Source of the DNA: Actinomycetes bacterium
GTDB taxonomy: Bacteria; Actinomycetota; Actinomycetes; Streptosporangiales; Streptosporangiaceae
DNA length: 20,985 nucleotides
Reading direction: 5' to 3'
Assembly (NCBI GenBank): GCA_025964635.1
Contig: JAOPYP010000651.1
Coordinates: 1 to 20,985 of the forward strand
The notes beneath the pieces were generated by a model. The model ran no database searches. It saw nothing but the letters and a program-made list of their open reading frames with translations, and had not been told where the DNA came from. A program made the position numbers and the translations under genes. Numbering within the stretch: position 1 is the stretch's first letter; every line of letters begins with the position of its first letter. Below are positions 1 to 7,872 of the stretch, in pieces.

Positions 1-24
1 GGACAACGGTATGTCGCTCACATA

Positions 25-40
25 GCGGCCAACCGGCCGC
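25..40 (-). terminator. Short GC-rich hairpin downstream of the lipoprotein gene
   Basis: A perfect 6-bp inverted repeat (GCGGCC and GGCCGC around AACC) lies about 37 nt beyond the stop codon of the minus-strand lipoprotein gene. It could act as a terminator hairpin, but no T-run follows, so this is weak evidence. Nothing else is recognisable in bases 1-76. Confidence 0.25.
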
Positions 41-76
41 GGCGGGAGATTCTTCCGGTCCCGGGTGAGCCGGAGA

Positions 77-1132
77 TCACATCGGCGCCTTGTGGGCCAG
101 CCAGACGGCCTGGAGGATCTGCATCCCAGGGGTGATCAGGCCGACCGTGCGCACTCCCCGGCCCGGGGCGGCGGCCGACCAGACACCGAGGGCCGTGGCG
201 GACTGCATGAGCAGCTGGGTACCGGACGGGTTCCAGGCCAGCGGCTGCCAGCCGCGCGGCAGCGGCTTCCGCCCGGCGTCGGGGTAGAGCAGTTCGGCCC
301 GGTGCGCCGGGAACGCGACGGCCAGCGCGGGCGCGTGATGCCCCCAGGCCAGCAGGGAGGGAATCGCGGCGACCCCGGTGCTGAGCGTGGTGACCTGCCC
401 GTCCCGGTAGATCAGCACGCTCGGCCGGCGGCCGCCCTGCGGGCCGGTCCAGCCCTCGATGGCGATCTGGCCGTGCGGCCCGAACACCGGGCCGTCCAGC
501 GGGCGGCGCTGCCGGTACACGACCGCGGCCCGGCTGGTGAACGAGGGCTGGGTCCAGATCGAAAAGTCCGTCACCCGGTGGGCTCCGGACTCGGTGGGCG
601 GGGTGACATAGCCGATAGTCCCGTTGCCGCTGATATCGGGCGAGCTGCCCTGGATGATCGGGCCCTGGTGGTGGTGGCGCAGCCACGACAGGCCGTGCCC
701 GGTCCACCGGGCCAGCCGGTCAGTCCCGTCCGCGGCGTTGGCCACGATGATGCCCGCGGCCGATGCGGCCAGCGCGTCGATCCCGTGACCGGGGGGATTG
801 TGGGTGAGCTGGGTGACGGCCCGGCCCGGCACGACTTCCCACACGTTCAGGCTGCCCAGGGTCCGGCCGGCGAGCAGGTAGTAGGCCCCGGCGGGCAGTT
901 TGGCCGCCGTGCCCGCAGGCAGCGGCCGCCCGGGGATGGCCGGCGCCCCGGTCGCGGGGGCGGCCGACGCGGACGGGTTCGGCGACGCGGTGCTGGCCGC
1001 CGGGCTGGTCCGTGCAGGCGCGGCGGACCCGGCCGGCGACTGGACGCTCGCCGAGACGGCACGCCCAGTACAGCCTGCGGCTGCCAGGGCCAGCAGGCAG
1101 GCGGCCAACGGGGCACTAACCCATCTACCCAC
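77..1132 (-). CDS. Putative lipoprotein with TolB/WD40-like beta-propeller repeats
   Basis: The product is 351 aa. It starts with a short positively charged N-terminus, a hydrophobic stretch (residues 8-20) and a lipobox ending AAGC, with the lipidated cysteine at residue 21. This indicates a secreted lipoprotein anchored to the outer face of the membrane. An Ala/Pro/Ser linker (about 24-70) leads to a globular part with repeated strand-turn patterns, such as SPDISGNGTIGYV, GPVFGPHGQIAIEG and PLAWNPSGTQLLMQS. These resemble blades of a TolB- or WD40-type propeller, so binding or scaffolding at the envelope is the likely role (inference). The start is GTG; an ATG nearby is out of frame. The next gene upstream on the same strand is an L,D-transpeptidase, about 160 nt away, and an envelope link between the two is plausible. 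No catalytic motif is visible. The family assignment is approximate. Confidence 0.7.
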   Translation of the reverse strand: MGRWVSAPLAACLLALAAAGCTGRAVSASVQSPAGSAAPARTSPAASTASPNPSASAAPATGAPAIPGRPLPAGTAAKLPAGAYYLLAGRTLGSLNVWEVVPGRAVTQLTHNPPGHGIDALAASAAGIIVANAADGTDRLARWTGHGLSWLRHHHQGPIIQGSSPDISGNGTIGYVTPPTESGAHRVTDFSIWTQPSFTSRAAVVYRQRRPLDGPVFGPHGQIAIEGWTGPQGGRRPSVLIYRDGQVTTLSTGVAAIPSLLAWGHHAPALAVAFPAHRAELLYPDAGRKPLPRGWQPLAWNPSGTQLLMQSATALGVWSAAAPGRGVRTVGLITPGMQILQAVWLAHKAPM

Positions 1133-1296
1133 ACCAGATCCCGCGAGTAGTAGAAACGGAGACCGGCGCAGGACGCCGCCGCTGCCTGCGGCCGGTTAAA
1201 GCCAAGGTATCAGCGGGGGAAACGTATCGCCGCCTCGTGTCCGACCCATGCGCTGTGACCTGGGCCTCAACGCGCCGGACCCGATGACCGGCGCAA

Positions 1297-2631
1297 CTAC
1301 GCGGCGGCGGCACTGCCCGGCTTCGCCGTCTGCAGCGGGAAGGACGCCGTGGACGGGGGCACCGAGGCCGGGCTGACGAACCTGCTGCCCTCCGGGCCGG
1401 CCTGCACGGCCATGCCCAGGGCGCTGCCCCGTACCAGTTTCTTCCAGCTCAGGAACCACACGGTCCAGCCGTTGCCCCAGATGCCGGCGCGCGGGCTGCC
1501 CGTGATCATGACCGGATCGCCGGGATTCTCCATCTGGTAGTAGGTCTGGGCGTCGGCGGGCGGCATGTTCACGCATCCGTGGCTCACGTTCACCGCTCCC
1601 TGCTCACCCACGGACCAGTACGCGTCGTGCAGGTAGTCACCGCTCCAGGTGAAGCGGACCGACCAGGGCACCTCCAGGCTGTAGCCGGGGCCGGTCATCA
1701 GGACCGGATTACCCTTGTCGATGGTCAGGTACGTGCCGTCCGGCGTATCGTCCCCGGGCCGGCCGGTGCTGATCGGCCAGGTGTAGAGCAGGTGGCCGTT
1801 CCGGTAGACATGCATGTGGTGGGTGGCCGTGCTCGCCGTGACGATCAGCGACCTGCCGATCCGGAACGTCTGGGTCAGGTCGTGCCGGTCATAGACCCCC
1901 GGCGCGCCCTCCACCCCGTTCAGGTGGGCGTCCACGCTCACGGTGGTGTGCGGGGGCCAGTAGTTCTGCGGCCGGAAGTACAGGGTCTCGTTCCCGTCCC
2001 AGTACCAGGCGCCGGTCACCGGCCGCGAGGTGCGCAACTGGACGGAGCGCTCCACCGCGGCCCGGTTCCTGATCGGGTGGCTGAAGGTCAGGATCACCGG
2101 CATCCCGACCCCGAAGGTCTGGCCGTACCCCTCGTAGATGTGGGCCCTGAACGTGTGATCGGGCGCGAGAGTCCGGAACGAGGTCGTCCTGGTGACCGGG
2201 CGGCCCGCGGAATCCACGGTTGTCGCGGTGACGGTGTAGTCCTGGGCCGGGTGCAGCGCCCAGGTGCTGTGCCAGGTGGCCCGCGTGCGGCTGGTGTCCG
2301 CGGTCAGCGTGCCCCCGACCGAGGCCCCCTGCGTGCTGACCTGGACGCTGCGGATCCGGCTGCCGGCGTGGGCGGTGACCGTGATGGGAGCCTGCGGGCT
2401 CACACCCGGGCTGCCGCCCGGCGGCGAGATGGTGGGCGGGGCGCTGCGGGCCCCGGGCCGGGCGGCGCTGCCCGCCGTCTGGCCACCCCCTCCCGAGCAG
2501 GCCGCGATGAGCAGGCACGCGCCCGCGGCGCCCGCCAGCCAGCCTTTCCGGCCTCGATATGAACCGCTGATCCCCCGGATTCCCCGCACGCTGAGCCTCA
2601 CGTAACTCGGGGCGGGGCCGCCGGGCCACAC
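1297..2631 (-). CDS. L,D-transpeptidase lipoprotein (Ig-like domains plus YkuD)
   Basis: This enzyme would form 3-3 cross-links in peptidoglycan, or attach proteins to it, at the outer face of the membrane. The 444-aa reading has a basic N-terminus, a hydrophobic segment (about 31-44) and lipobox LIAAC with Cys45, then a Gly/Ser/Pro linker. Residues about 82-155 and 160-258 look like the two Ig-like domains of the actinobacterial Ldt class. The YkuD domain follows (about 261-377), with His335 and the signature SHGCVN at 350-355, where Cys353 is the nucleophile. A C-terminal tail (about 380-444), rich in Trp and then Ala/Ser/Pro, extends past the catalytic domain, as in the mycobacterial enzymes. 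The start is uncertain: GTG at 2631 and an in-frame GTG at 2601 are both possible, and neither has a clear Shine-Dalgarno sequence. The order of domains and the complete catalytic motif make the family call secure; the exact donor and acceptor cannot be seen. Confidence 0.93.
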   Translation of the reverse strand: MWPGGPAPSYVRLSVRGIRGISGSYRGRKGWLAGAAGACLLIAACSGGGGQTAGSAARPGARSAPPTISPPGGSPGVSPQAPITVTAHAGSRIRSVQVSTQGASVGGTLTADTSRTRATWHSTWALHPAQDYTVTATTVDSAGRPVTRTTSFRTLAPDHTFRAHIYEGYGQTFGVGMPVILTFSHPIRNRAAVERSVQLRTSRPVTGAWYWDGNETLYFRPQNYWPPHTTVSVDAHLNGVEGAPGVYDRHDLTQTFRIGRSLIVTASTATHHMHVYRNGHLLYTWPISTGRPGDDTPDGTYLTIDKGNPVLMTGPGYSLEVPWSVRFTWSGDYLHDAYWSVGEQGAVNVSHGCVNMPPADAQTYYQMENPGDPVMITGSPRAGIWGNGWTVWFLSWKKLVRGSALGMAVQAGPEGSRFVSPASVPPSTASFPLQTAKPGSAAAA

Positions 2632-3000
2632 GCCCGGCGGTCCCGCTCAAGTGGATGATTCCCGTGTCATCCGCCCCGGCCGGCCCGGGAGAGCGGGGCG
2701 CCCGAAATGGTGCCGAGAAGGGCTAATGCCCGCCGGAAAGGAGCGGATGAGTGGCTTTGCCAGCCATCTCTGGCGGTTCTGCCCGGACGGTTGCCGGGCG
2801 AAACGGTGCCGGCACTGGTCAGCGGCCGGGCCGGGCGTTGTGCAGCACCTGCACCCGGCCGCGAACCAGCCGATGCGGCGCCCGGCGACGCACGCCGGGA
2901 ACTCCTCGTCACGCGGTGGCCGGGGCATGCGCAGCTCCTCATCCCTCCATCCGGGACGCGCCCCGGGCGGGTTGCCCGGAACCCGGATACCGTGGGCCCG
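2632..3000. other. 369-nt divergent intergenic region
   Basis: This gap separates the L,D-transpeptidase gene (minus) from the pseudouridine synthase gene (plus) and should hold both promoters. Open frames run through it but show no recognisable protein; the plus-strand frame simply continues upstream from the synthase. One GC-rich hairpin (GCCCGG/CCGGGC, 2781-2799) is visible without a T-run. I looked for c-di-AMP riboswitch-like landmarks upstream of the transpeptidase and saw none. Confidence 0.5.
2988..2993 (+). promoter_or_regulatory. -10 box for leaderless pseudouridine synthase mRNA
   Basis: TACCGT fits the actinobacterial TAnnnT -10 pattern and stands exactly 7 nt before the GTG at 3001. 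That places the transcript start at or next to the start codon. It supports 3001 as the true start over the longer in-frame reading from 2707, which has no recognisable domain in its extra 98 codons. No convincing -35 box is seen. Confidence 0.45.
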
Positions 3001-3759
3001 GTGAGCGACTGGGCGCAGATCCGGGCCGGCACCGCGCTGTACGAGGATGAGGCGGCGCTGGTGCTGAACAAGCCGGCCGGCCTCGCGGTCATGGGCGAGC
3101 GGCACGACACCGACCTGGTCCGGCTGGCCGAGGAGGCGGGCGAGAAGCTGTACCCGGCCCACCGGATCGACAAGGTGACCTCCGGGGCCCTGCTGCTGGC
3201 CAAGGACCTGCGCCTGCACGGCGATCTGACCCGCCAGTTCAACCGGCGCACCGTGGACAAGGTCTATCTGGCCATCACCGCAACCACCGGGCTGCCCGGC
3301 CGCGGCACGATCGAGCTGCCGCTCAGCGTCGGGCGCAAGAACCGGGTCCGGGTCGCGGCCAACCGCGCCGCGATCGCCTACGACCCGGCCGACTCCCGCT
3401 GGTCGGTCCCGGCGGATCAGCAGTTCGAGGAGATCCGGACCTACCCGTCCGTCAGCACGTTCCTGACCGTGGCCGGCGACGAGGGGCACACGCTGCTCGC
3501 GGTCAGCCCGGTGTCCGGGCGCCGGCACCAGATCCGGGTGCACCTGGCCTGGATCGGCCATCCCATCGAGGGCGACCCGCTGTTCGATAAGTCAGCCACT
3601 GGCCGGACACTGCTGCACTCGTGGCGGCTGGGGTTCGACGCGGCCTGGGCGGCCGGCCGGCGCATCGAGGTCGAGGCGCCACCCGGGCCCGACTTCTGGG
3701 CGGCCCTGCCGGCGGGTGAGGTCCCGCTCCCCGGCTGGGACGCCATCCACGGCAACTGA
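3001..3759 (+). CDS. RluA-family RNA pseudouridine synthase
   Basis: The enzyme would isomerise uridine to pseudouridine in rRNA or tRNA in the cytoplasm. The 252-aa product has the family signature HRIDKVTSG at residues 54-62, with the catalytic aspartate at Asp57. Before it is the strand LVLNKPAGLAV (20-30), and the later conserved blocks DKVYLA and HQIRVHL...GHPIEGDPLF are also present. No S4 RNA-binding domain precedes the catalytic core, which suits the short RluA/TruC-type members. The frame stays open upstream to 2707, but those residues are low-complexity and the leaderless -10 box supports GTG 3001. It is followed convergently by a VOC gene, with 11 nt between the stop codons. The target nucleotide cannot be told from the sequence. 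Confidence 0.9.
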   Translation: MSDWAQIRAGTALYEDEAALVLNKPAGLAVMGERHDTDLVRLAEEAGEKLYPAHRIDKVTSGALLLAKDLRLHGDLTRQFNRRTVDKVYLAITATTGLPGRGTIELPLSVGRKNRVRVAANRAAIAYDPADSRWSVPADQQFEEIRTYPSVSTFLTVAGDEGHTLLAVSPVSGRRHQIRVHLAWIGHPIEGDPLFDKSATGRTLLHSWRLGFDAAWAAGRRIEVEAPPGPDFWAALPAGEVPLPGWDAIHGN

Positions 3760-3770
3760 CCCAGGGCGCC

Positions 3771-4262
3771 TCAGGCCGGCGGCGGGCCGAGGAAGATGCA
3801 GAACGGATGCCCGGCCGGGTCAGCGTAGACGCGCAGCGGCTCGTCCGGGTCGCCGGACCGGTCCCCGATCAGCCGGGCCCCGAGGGCCAGCGCCCGCTCG
3901 TGCGCCGCGGCGAGCTCATCCGCCGTCGTCACGTACAGGTCGAGGTGCATCTGCTGCGGCACCGGGCCGCCCGGCCAGGTCGCCTCGGTCAGCTGCGGCA
4001 CCTGCTGGAAGGCGATGCGGACCGCCCCCGCGGCGTCCAACAGGACCAGCCAGTCCTGGCCTGCGGGGTCCGGCTCGCCCGGGGCCGGGAGCTCATCGCC
4101 GGGCCGGTACTGCCAGCCCAGCAGCTGCCGGTAGAACTCGGCCAGCTGCCTCGCGTCGGTACCGTCCAGGACCACCTGCCGGAAGAGCGGGTACCCCCGC
4201 CCTGCGCCTGCATGCTCTGCCGCCACGCGCGCTTCGTACCCGGGCCGGTGTCGAGTATCCAC
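3771..4262 (-). CDS. VOC (glyoxalase/bleomycin-resistance) family protein
   Basis: The 163-aa product contains a single vicinal-oxygen-chelate module. It begins with FRQVVLDGTDARQLAEFYRQLLGW, a typical first beta-alpha unit, and later shows MHLDLYVTTADELAAAHERALALGARL and VYADPAGHPFCIFLG, the usual second unit and C-terminal strand ending. Such proteins bind small molecules or metals; many are uncharacterised, and no substrate can be assigned. The open frame reaches 4403 but would then overlap the divergent reductase gene by 80 nt. GTG at 4262 has a GGAG sequence 6 nt upstream and leaves 61 nt for promoters, so I chose it. GTG at 4226 is a second option. The divergent pairing with the reductase gene suggests shared control, but no regulator is adjacent. 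Confidence 0.82.
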   Translation of the reverse strand: MDTRHRPGYEARVAAEHAGAGRGYPLFRQVVLDGTDARQLAEFYRQLLGWQYRPGDELPAPGEPDPAGQDWLVLLDAAGAVRIAFQQVPQLTEATWPGGPVPQQMHLDLYVTTADELAAAHERALALGARLIGDRSGDPDEPLRVYADPAGHPFCIFLGPPPA

Positions 4263-4323
4263 GGCCGGCTCCGACGTCTCCGGCGAATGGCCCGCCGGGC
4301 CGCGAAGGAGAGGAGCACCACCA

Positions 4324-4857
4324 ATGCTTATCAAGTCCCGCATGGGCGTCAGCGCCGACGGATTCGTGGGCACCCCAGAGGGCGTCCCCACGCTCGCCAT
4401 CATGCCCGGCTTCGAGCCGGCCGTCTCGCACGGCTACCCCGAGTTCATCGAGGGCTGTGACGCGGTCGTCATGGGCCGCTCCACGTTCGTGCCCGCACTG
4501 GGGTCACCGCAGTGGCCGTGGCCCGGTTTGCAGGTTTACGTGCTGACGTCGAGCCCGCTCCCGGCGGGCACCCCGGAGCATGTGATCGCCGGGCGGCAGG
4601 GCCCGGCGGACCTGCTCGCCCGGCTGCGGGCCCGCGGGTCGGACGGCGACGTCCACCTGGTCGGCGGCCCGCGGACCATCCGCGCGTTCCACGAACTCGG
4701 GGCGCTGGACCGGCTGGAGCTGGTGGTGCTGCCGGTCCTGCTCGGGGAGGGGCGGCCGCTGTCGCCCCCGGGCGCGTCCCCCGTGCCGCTGACGCTGGTG
4801 CGCGGGGACCGGATCTTCCCGGACGGCTCGGCTGAGCTCGTCTACACGACGACGTGA
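4324..4857 (+). CDS. Dihydrofolate reductase family (RibD C-terminal-like) protein
   Basis: The 177-aa product has the RibD_C/DHFR-like fold seen in many small actinobacterial reductases. The N-terminal strand IKSRMGVSADGFVG, the central VVMGRSTF (around 47-54) and the glycine-rich DVHLVGGPRTIRAFHELGALDRLEL...LGEG block, which forms the NADPH-binding half, are all present in order. It is probably an NAD(P)H-dependent reductase of unknown substrate and not the essential FolA, because the folate-site landmarks are not recognisable. A strong purine-rich ribosome binding site (AAGGAGAGGAG) lies upstream of the ATG. The start codon is 61 nt from the divergent VOC start. Downstream is a broken phosphoribosyltransferase gene. 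Confidence 0.88.
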   Translation: MLIKSRMGVSADGFVGTPEGVPTLAIMPGFEPAVSHGYPEFIEGCDAVVMGRSTFVPALGSPQWPWPGLQVYVLTSSPLPAGTPEHVIAGRQGPADLLARLRARGSDGDVHLVGGPRTIRAFHELGALDRLELVVLPVLLGEGRPLSPPGASPVPLTLVRGDRIFPDGSAELVYTTT

Positions 4858-4882
4858 GCGATGCGGGGATGCTGGCCCGGTA

Positions 4883-5154
4883 GCCCGGCTCGCGCAGCCG
4901 CGGCGGGGGCTCCTGGCCCAGGCGCTGGCGGAGGTGCTCGATACCGCGTTCGTGCCCGCGGGCCGCACGCCCGGGTCACCCGGGCCCGGCCAGGCCGGGT
5001 ACCGCCTCCCCCCCGCGGTGCGGCCGCGCGTGGCCGGCTGGCGGGTCGCGATCGTCGACGGCGCCACGCCACCCTCCCCAGCCAGGTCTGGCCGGCCGCC
5101 CACTGCCCGCTGTGCATCACCGGCATCCCGCTCACCGCCCTGGGACGCGGCTAG
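4883..5154 (+). pseudogene. Remnant of an orotate-phosphoribosyltransferase-like (PRTase) gene
   Basis: Two pieces of one protein family appear in different frames. In the first (about 4883-5062) the reading includes LLAQALAEVLDTAFVPAGR and then YRLPPAVRPRVAGWRVAIVDG. This matches the hood region and the strand leading into the PRPP-binding loop (usually VAIVDDVxxxGSA) of PyrE-like PRTases. The loop itself is missing. In the second (about 5086-5154, another frame) the reading VWPAAHCPLCITGIPLTAL resembles the Cys-x-x-Cys C-terminal tail common in actinobacterial PRTase homologues. The N-terminal half, the acidic loop and the following helix are all gone, so no enzyme can be made. It lies between the reductase stop codon and the convergent PPOX gene, and its last 4 nt overlap the PPOX stop. 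The family call rests on recalled motifs, not a search. Confidence 0.6.
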
Positions 5155-5555
5155 CTGACCAGGTCGCGGGCCTGCATCCGGGTCTGGTGCGGCTCGCCGG
5201 GTGGTTCTTCCACGCCGAAGCTGAGGATCCGGGTGGGATGGATCCGGATCAGGGGGCCGCCGTCCGCGCCGTCGTCGAGGGCCTCCGCGGTGCCCCGGAT
5301 CTCCAGGAACCGCACCCGCCACGGATCGGCGGAGGCGATGTCGTCCACCACGAGCGCGGCGTGGCCGTTGCGGCGGACGTTACGGAACTTCTGGCTGGAG
5401 GTCAGGTTGAAGCCGGTCACGTCGATTGTGCCGAGGCCCGGGTTGACGTGGAACCCGACGGGCTTGACCTGAGGGCTGCCGTCCGGCTGGATGGTAGCCA
5501 GCCGGCCGAGCGGCTGGCTGCCGAGGTAGACCTGTTCGGCGTCGGTGAAGGCCAT
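5151..5555 (-). CDS. PPOX-class F420-dependent family protein (pyridoxamine 5'-phosphate oxidase fold)
   Basis: The 134-aa product is a compact split-barrel protein. It begins MAFTDAEQVYLGSQPLGRLATIQPDGSPQV, then shows VKPVGFHVN, FRNVRRNGHAALVVDDI and WRVRFLEIRGTAEAL. This order matches the actinobacterial PPOX subfamily of which MSMEG_5819 is a named member, believed to use F420 or flavin. The substrate is unknown. The open frame extends to 5804, but the ATG at 5555 has GGGAGCAGGAG immediately upstream and starts exactly where family members start. A probable MerR/SoxR-type promoter lies 90-120 nt upstream, suggesting induction by a redox or small-molecule signal. It is divergent from the glucan operon and tail-to-tail with the PRTase remnant. 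Confidence 0.88.
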   Translation of the reverse strand: MAFTDAEQVYLGSQPLGRLATIQPDGSPQVKPVGFHVNPGLGTIDVTGFNLTSSQKFRNVRRNGHAALVVDDIASADPWRVRFLEIRGTAEALDDGADGGPLIRIHPTRILSFGVEEPPGEPHQTRMQARDLVS

Positions 5556-5644
5556 CTCCTGCTCCCGTTCGGTATGACTGGGCGCTCCGCCTCCCGGCCG
5601 GCTGGTGCGGGCGGATGGCTCGGTGAGCGGGCGGCTCAGCTCAC

Positions 5645-5675
5645 AGGCTAGAACCTGAACGGAGCTTGAGGTCAA
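5645..5675 (-). promoter_or_regulatory. MerR/SoxR-type promoter with 19-bp spacer upstream of the PPOX gene
   Basis: On the minus strand TTGACC (5675-5670) is followed after exactly 19 nt by TAGCCT (5650-5645). The spacer carries an imperfect dyad, ACCTCAAGC and CGTTCAGGT, that straddles the -35 box and spacer. An over-long 19-bp spacer with a central dyad is the hallmark of promoters activated by MerR-family regulators such as SoxR, which untwist the DNA. The gene start at 5555 would leave an untranslated leader of about 80-85 nt. No MerR-family gene is in the window, so the activator would be encoded elsewhere. Confidence 0.5.
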
Positions 5676-5845
5676 GGGCAGCGCGGGCAACGCACGCAGC
5701 TGCCGCCCGGGTCCAGTCCCGGCCCGGTCCCAGCCGCGCCGGTGCATGCTGATGGCCAGCCGCGGATAGTGATGAGTGCACAATTCCGGGGCCGGGGCGC
5801 ACACTGAGACCGACGGCCGCCCCCGACCGGAACAAGGTGATCCCG

Positions 5846-7816
5846 ATGACCGCCCAGGACGCCGTGCCCCTCGAGGGGCTGCCCGACAGCTCCCGCCAGC
5901 GGCCCCCGGGCGGCGCCGAACGCTTCTCCCCGTACCCGCCGATCGCCGACTACGCGTTCCTTTCTGACTGCGAGGCCACCGCGCTCGTGGCCCCGAGCGG
6001 GTCCGTCGAATGGATGTGCCTGCCGGCCATGGACAGCCCGAGCGTCTTCGGCACGCTCCTGGACCGGGACGCCGGATGGTTCCGTTTCGGCCCCGATGAC
6101 GTGGACGTGCCCGCCGACCGGCGCTACCTGCCGGGGACCCTGGTGCTGGAGACCAGCTGGGATTGCGGCGAAGGGTGGATCATCGTGCGCGACTGCCTGG
6201 TGATGGGACCCTGGCTGCACGAGAACCCGGAAGGCTGCTCGCATGTCCGGCCGCCCACCGACTACGACGCCGAGCACATGCTGCTGCGCACCGTGCGCTG
6301 CGTGGATGGCCAAGCCCAGCTCACGCTGGACTGCCATCCCGCATTCAACTATGGCCGCCAGCGCGCGCGGTGGAGGCACACGGACCGCGGTTACGGCCAG
6401 GCCGTCATCGACCCGGCCGGCAGCGACCTGGTGCTCACGCTGACCTCCGATATCCGCCTCGGGCTGGACGGGTCGGGTGTACGGGCCCGGACGATGCTCA
6501 AGGAGGGCGATACCCGTTTCTGCGCCCTGACCTGGGGCAGCCGCGTCCCCGCCGACTACGAGGATGCCTACGCGCGGCTGGTGTGGACCGCGCATCACTG
6601 GCAGCACTGGCTGGCCCGCGGGCGGTTGCCCGACCATCGCTGGCGGGGCTATCTCGCCCGCAGCGCGCTGACCCTCAAGGGGCTGACGTTCGCGCCCACC
6701 GGGGCCATCGCCGCGGCGGCGACCACGTCCCTGCCGGAAACTCCGGGTGGCGGGCGGAACTGGGACTACCGCTACAGCTGGATACGTGACGCGACCTTCG
6801 CTCTGTGGGGCCTGTACACGCTGGGCTTCGAATGGGAGGCGAACGACTATTTCGCGTTCATCTGCGACCTCGTGGAACGGGACGGGAACGACCTCCAGAT
6901 CGTGTACGGCATCGACGGGCGGCGCGACCTCGACGAGCACGTGCTGGAGCATCTGGATGGCTACCAGGGTGCACGGCCGGTGCGCATCGGCAACGCCGCC
7001 TACCAGCAGGCTCAGCATGACGTCTGGGGCGTGGTGCTCGACTCGCTGTACCTGCACGCCAAGTCCCGGGACCGGCTCGACGAGCGCGTCTGGGGCGCCG
7101 CGCGGCAGCAGGTAGAGCAGGCGCTGCTGCACTGGCGCGACCCTGACCGGGGTATCTGGGAGGTCCGCGGCGAGCCGAAACACTTCACGTCGTCCAAGCT
7201 GATGTGCTGGGTGGCGCTCGATCGCGGAGCCCGGCTGGCCGTAATCCGCGAGGACCGGGACCTGGCCCGCGCGTGGCGGAAGGCGGCCGACGAGATCCAC
7301 GCCGATATCTGCGCGAACGCGCTCGACGAGCGGGGCGTGTTCTGCCAGCACTACGACACCACCGCGCTCGACGCGTCACTCCTGCTGATGCCGTTGCTGC
7401 GGTTCCTGCCCCCCGGCGACCCGCGGATCCGCGACACGGTGCTGACCATCGCCGATGAGCTCACCGCCGACGGCCTGGTGCTCCGGTACCAGGTGGATGA
7501 GACCGACGATGGGGCCGCAGGCGAAGAAGGCACGTTCACGATCTGCTCGTTCTGGCTGGTTTCCGCGCTGGCCGAGATCGGCGAGCACCAGCGCGCCCGC
7601 GACGTGTGCGAGAAGGTTCTCTCCTACGCCAGCCCGCTGCTGCTGTACGCCGAGGAGATCGACCCGCGGTCCGGCCGGCACCTGGGCAATTTCCCGCAGG
7701 CCTTCACGCACCTGGCCCTCATCAATGCGGTCATGCACGTGGTGCGGGACGAGCACGCTGCGCGGCGGATGGCGCTGGGCCGCGACATCGCGGACGGCGA
7801 GGACACGTATTCTTGA
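5846..7816 (+). CDS. Glycoside hydrolase family 15 enzyme (trehalase / glucoamylase-like)
   Basis: The 656-aa product should cleave trehalose or terminal alpha-glucosidic bonds by inversion in the cytoplasm; no signal peptide is seen. The N-terminal beta-sandwich part carries YPPIADYAFLSDCEATALVAP and GSVEWMCLPAMDSPSVFG, typical of the bacterial GH15/mycobacterial trehalase branch. The (alpha/alpha)6 barrel includes NWDYRYSWIRDATFALW, then GIWEVRG with Glu439 as presumed acid. It ends with EEIDP (Glu603/604, presumed base) followed by GNFPQAFTHLALINA. The preferred start is ATG 5846, because AAGGTGAT lies 6 nt upstream; GTG 5837 falls inside that site. It is 56 nt upstream of the amylosucrase-like gene, in an apparent operon. 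Trehalase and alpha-1,4-glucosidase activity cannot be separated by eye; the resemblance to mycobacterial trehalase makes trehalase the first choice. Confidence 0.9.
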   Translation: MTAQDAVPLEGLPDSSRQRPPGGAERFSPYPPIADYAFLSDCEATALVAPSGSVEWMCLPAMDSPSVFGTLLDRDAGWFRFGPDDVDVPADRRYLPGTLVLETSWDCGEGWIIVRDCLVMGPWLHENPEGCSHVRPPTDYDAEHMLLRTVRCVDGQAQLTLDCHPAFNYGRQRARWRHTDRGYGQAVIDPAGSDLVLTLTSDIRLGLDGSGVRARTMLKEGDTRFCALTWGSRVPADYEDAYARLVWTAHHWQHWLARGRLPDHRWRGYLARSALTLKGLTFAPTGAIAAAATTSLPETPGGGRNWDYRYSWIRDATFALWGLYTLGFEWEANDYFAFICDLVERDGNDLQIVYGIDGRRDLDEHVLEHLDGYQGARPVRIGNAAYQQAQHDVWGVVLDSLYLHAKSRDRLDERVWGAARQQVEQALLHWRDPDRGIWEVRGEPKHFTSSKLMCWVALDRGARLAVIREDRDLARAWRKAADEIHADICANALDERGVFCQHYDTTALDASLLLMPLLRFLPPGDPRIRDTVLTIADELTADGLVLRYQVDETDDGAAGEEGTFTICSFWLVSALAEIGEHQRARDVCEKVLSYASPLLLYAEEIDPRSGRHLGNFPQAFTHLALINAVMHVVRDEHAARRMALGRDIADGEDTYS

Positions 7817-7872
7817 TCATCAGTCGCCGGACCACGTCGTGACGGGAACGGGCAGCTGGAGGTACACATCGG

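Noticed and set aside
65..1150. 361-aa plus-strand open frame opposite the lipoprotein gene
   Set aside because: No motif and Arg/Gly-rich; the minus strand has a lipobox and propeller-like repeats.
2707..3000. Upstream in-frame extension of the pseudouridine synthase
   Set aside because: The extra 98 residues show no S4 or other domain, and the TACCGT box before GTG 3001 supports the shorter form.
2632..3000. c-di-AMP riboswitch upstream of the L,D-transpeptidase gene
   Set aside because: Such elements precede some actinobacterial cell-wall genes, but I found none of the expected conserved blocks.
4842..5135. 97-aa minus-strand frame in the reductase-PPOX gap
   Set aside because: Arg/Ala/Pro-rich and without motif, whereas the plus strand gives PRTase-like pieces.
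5672..7351. 559-aa open frame on the minus strand opposite the GH15 gene
   Set aside because: Typical high-GC antisense shadow: rich in Arg, Pro, Gly, Val and His, without recognisable motifs. The plus strand has a complete GH15 enzyme.
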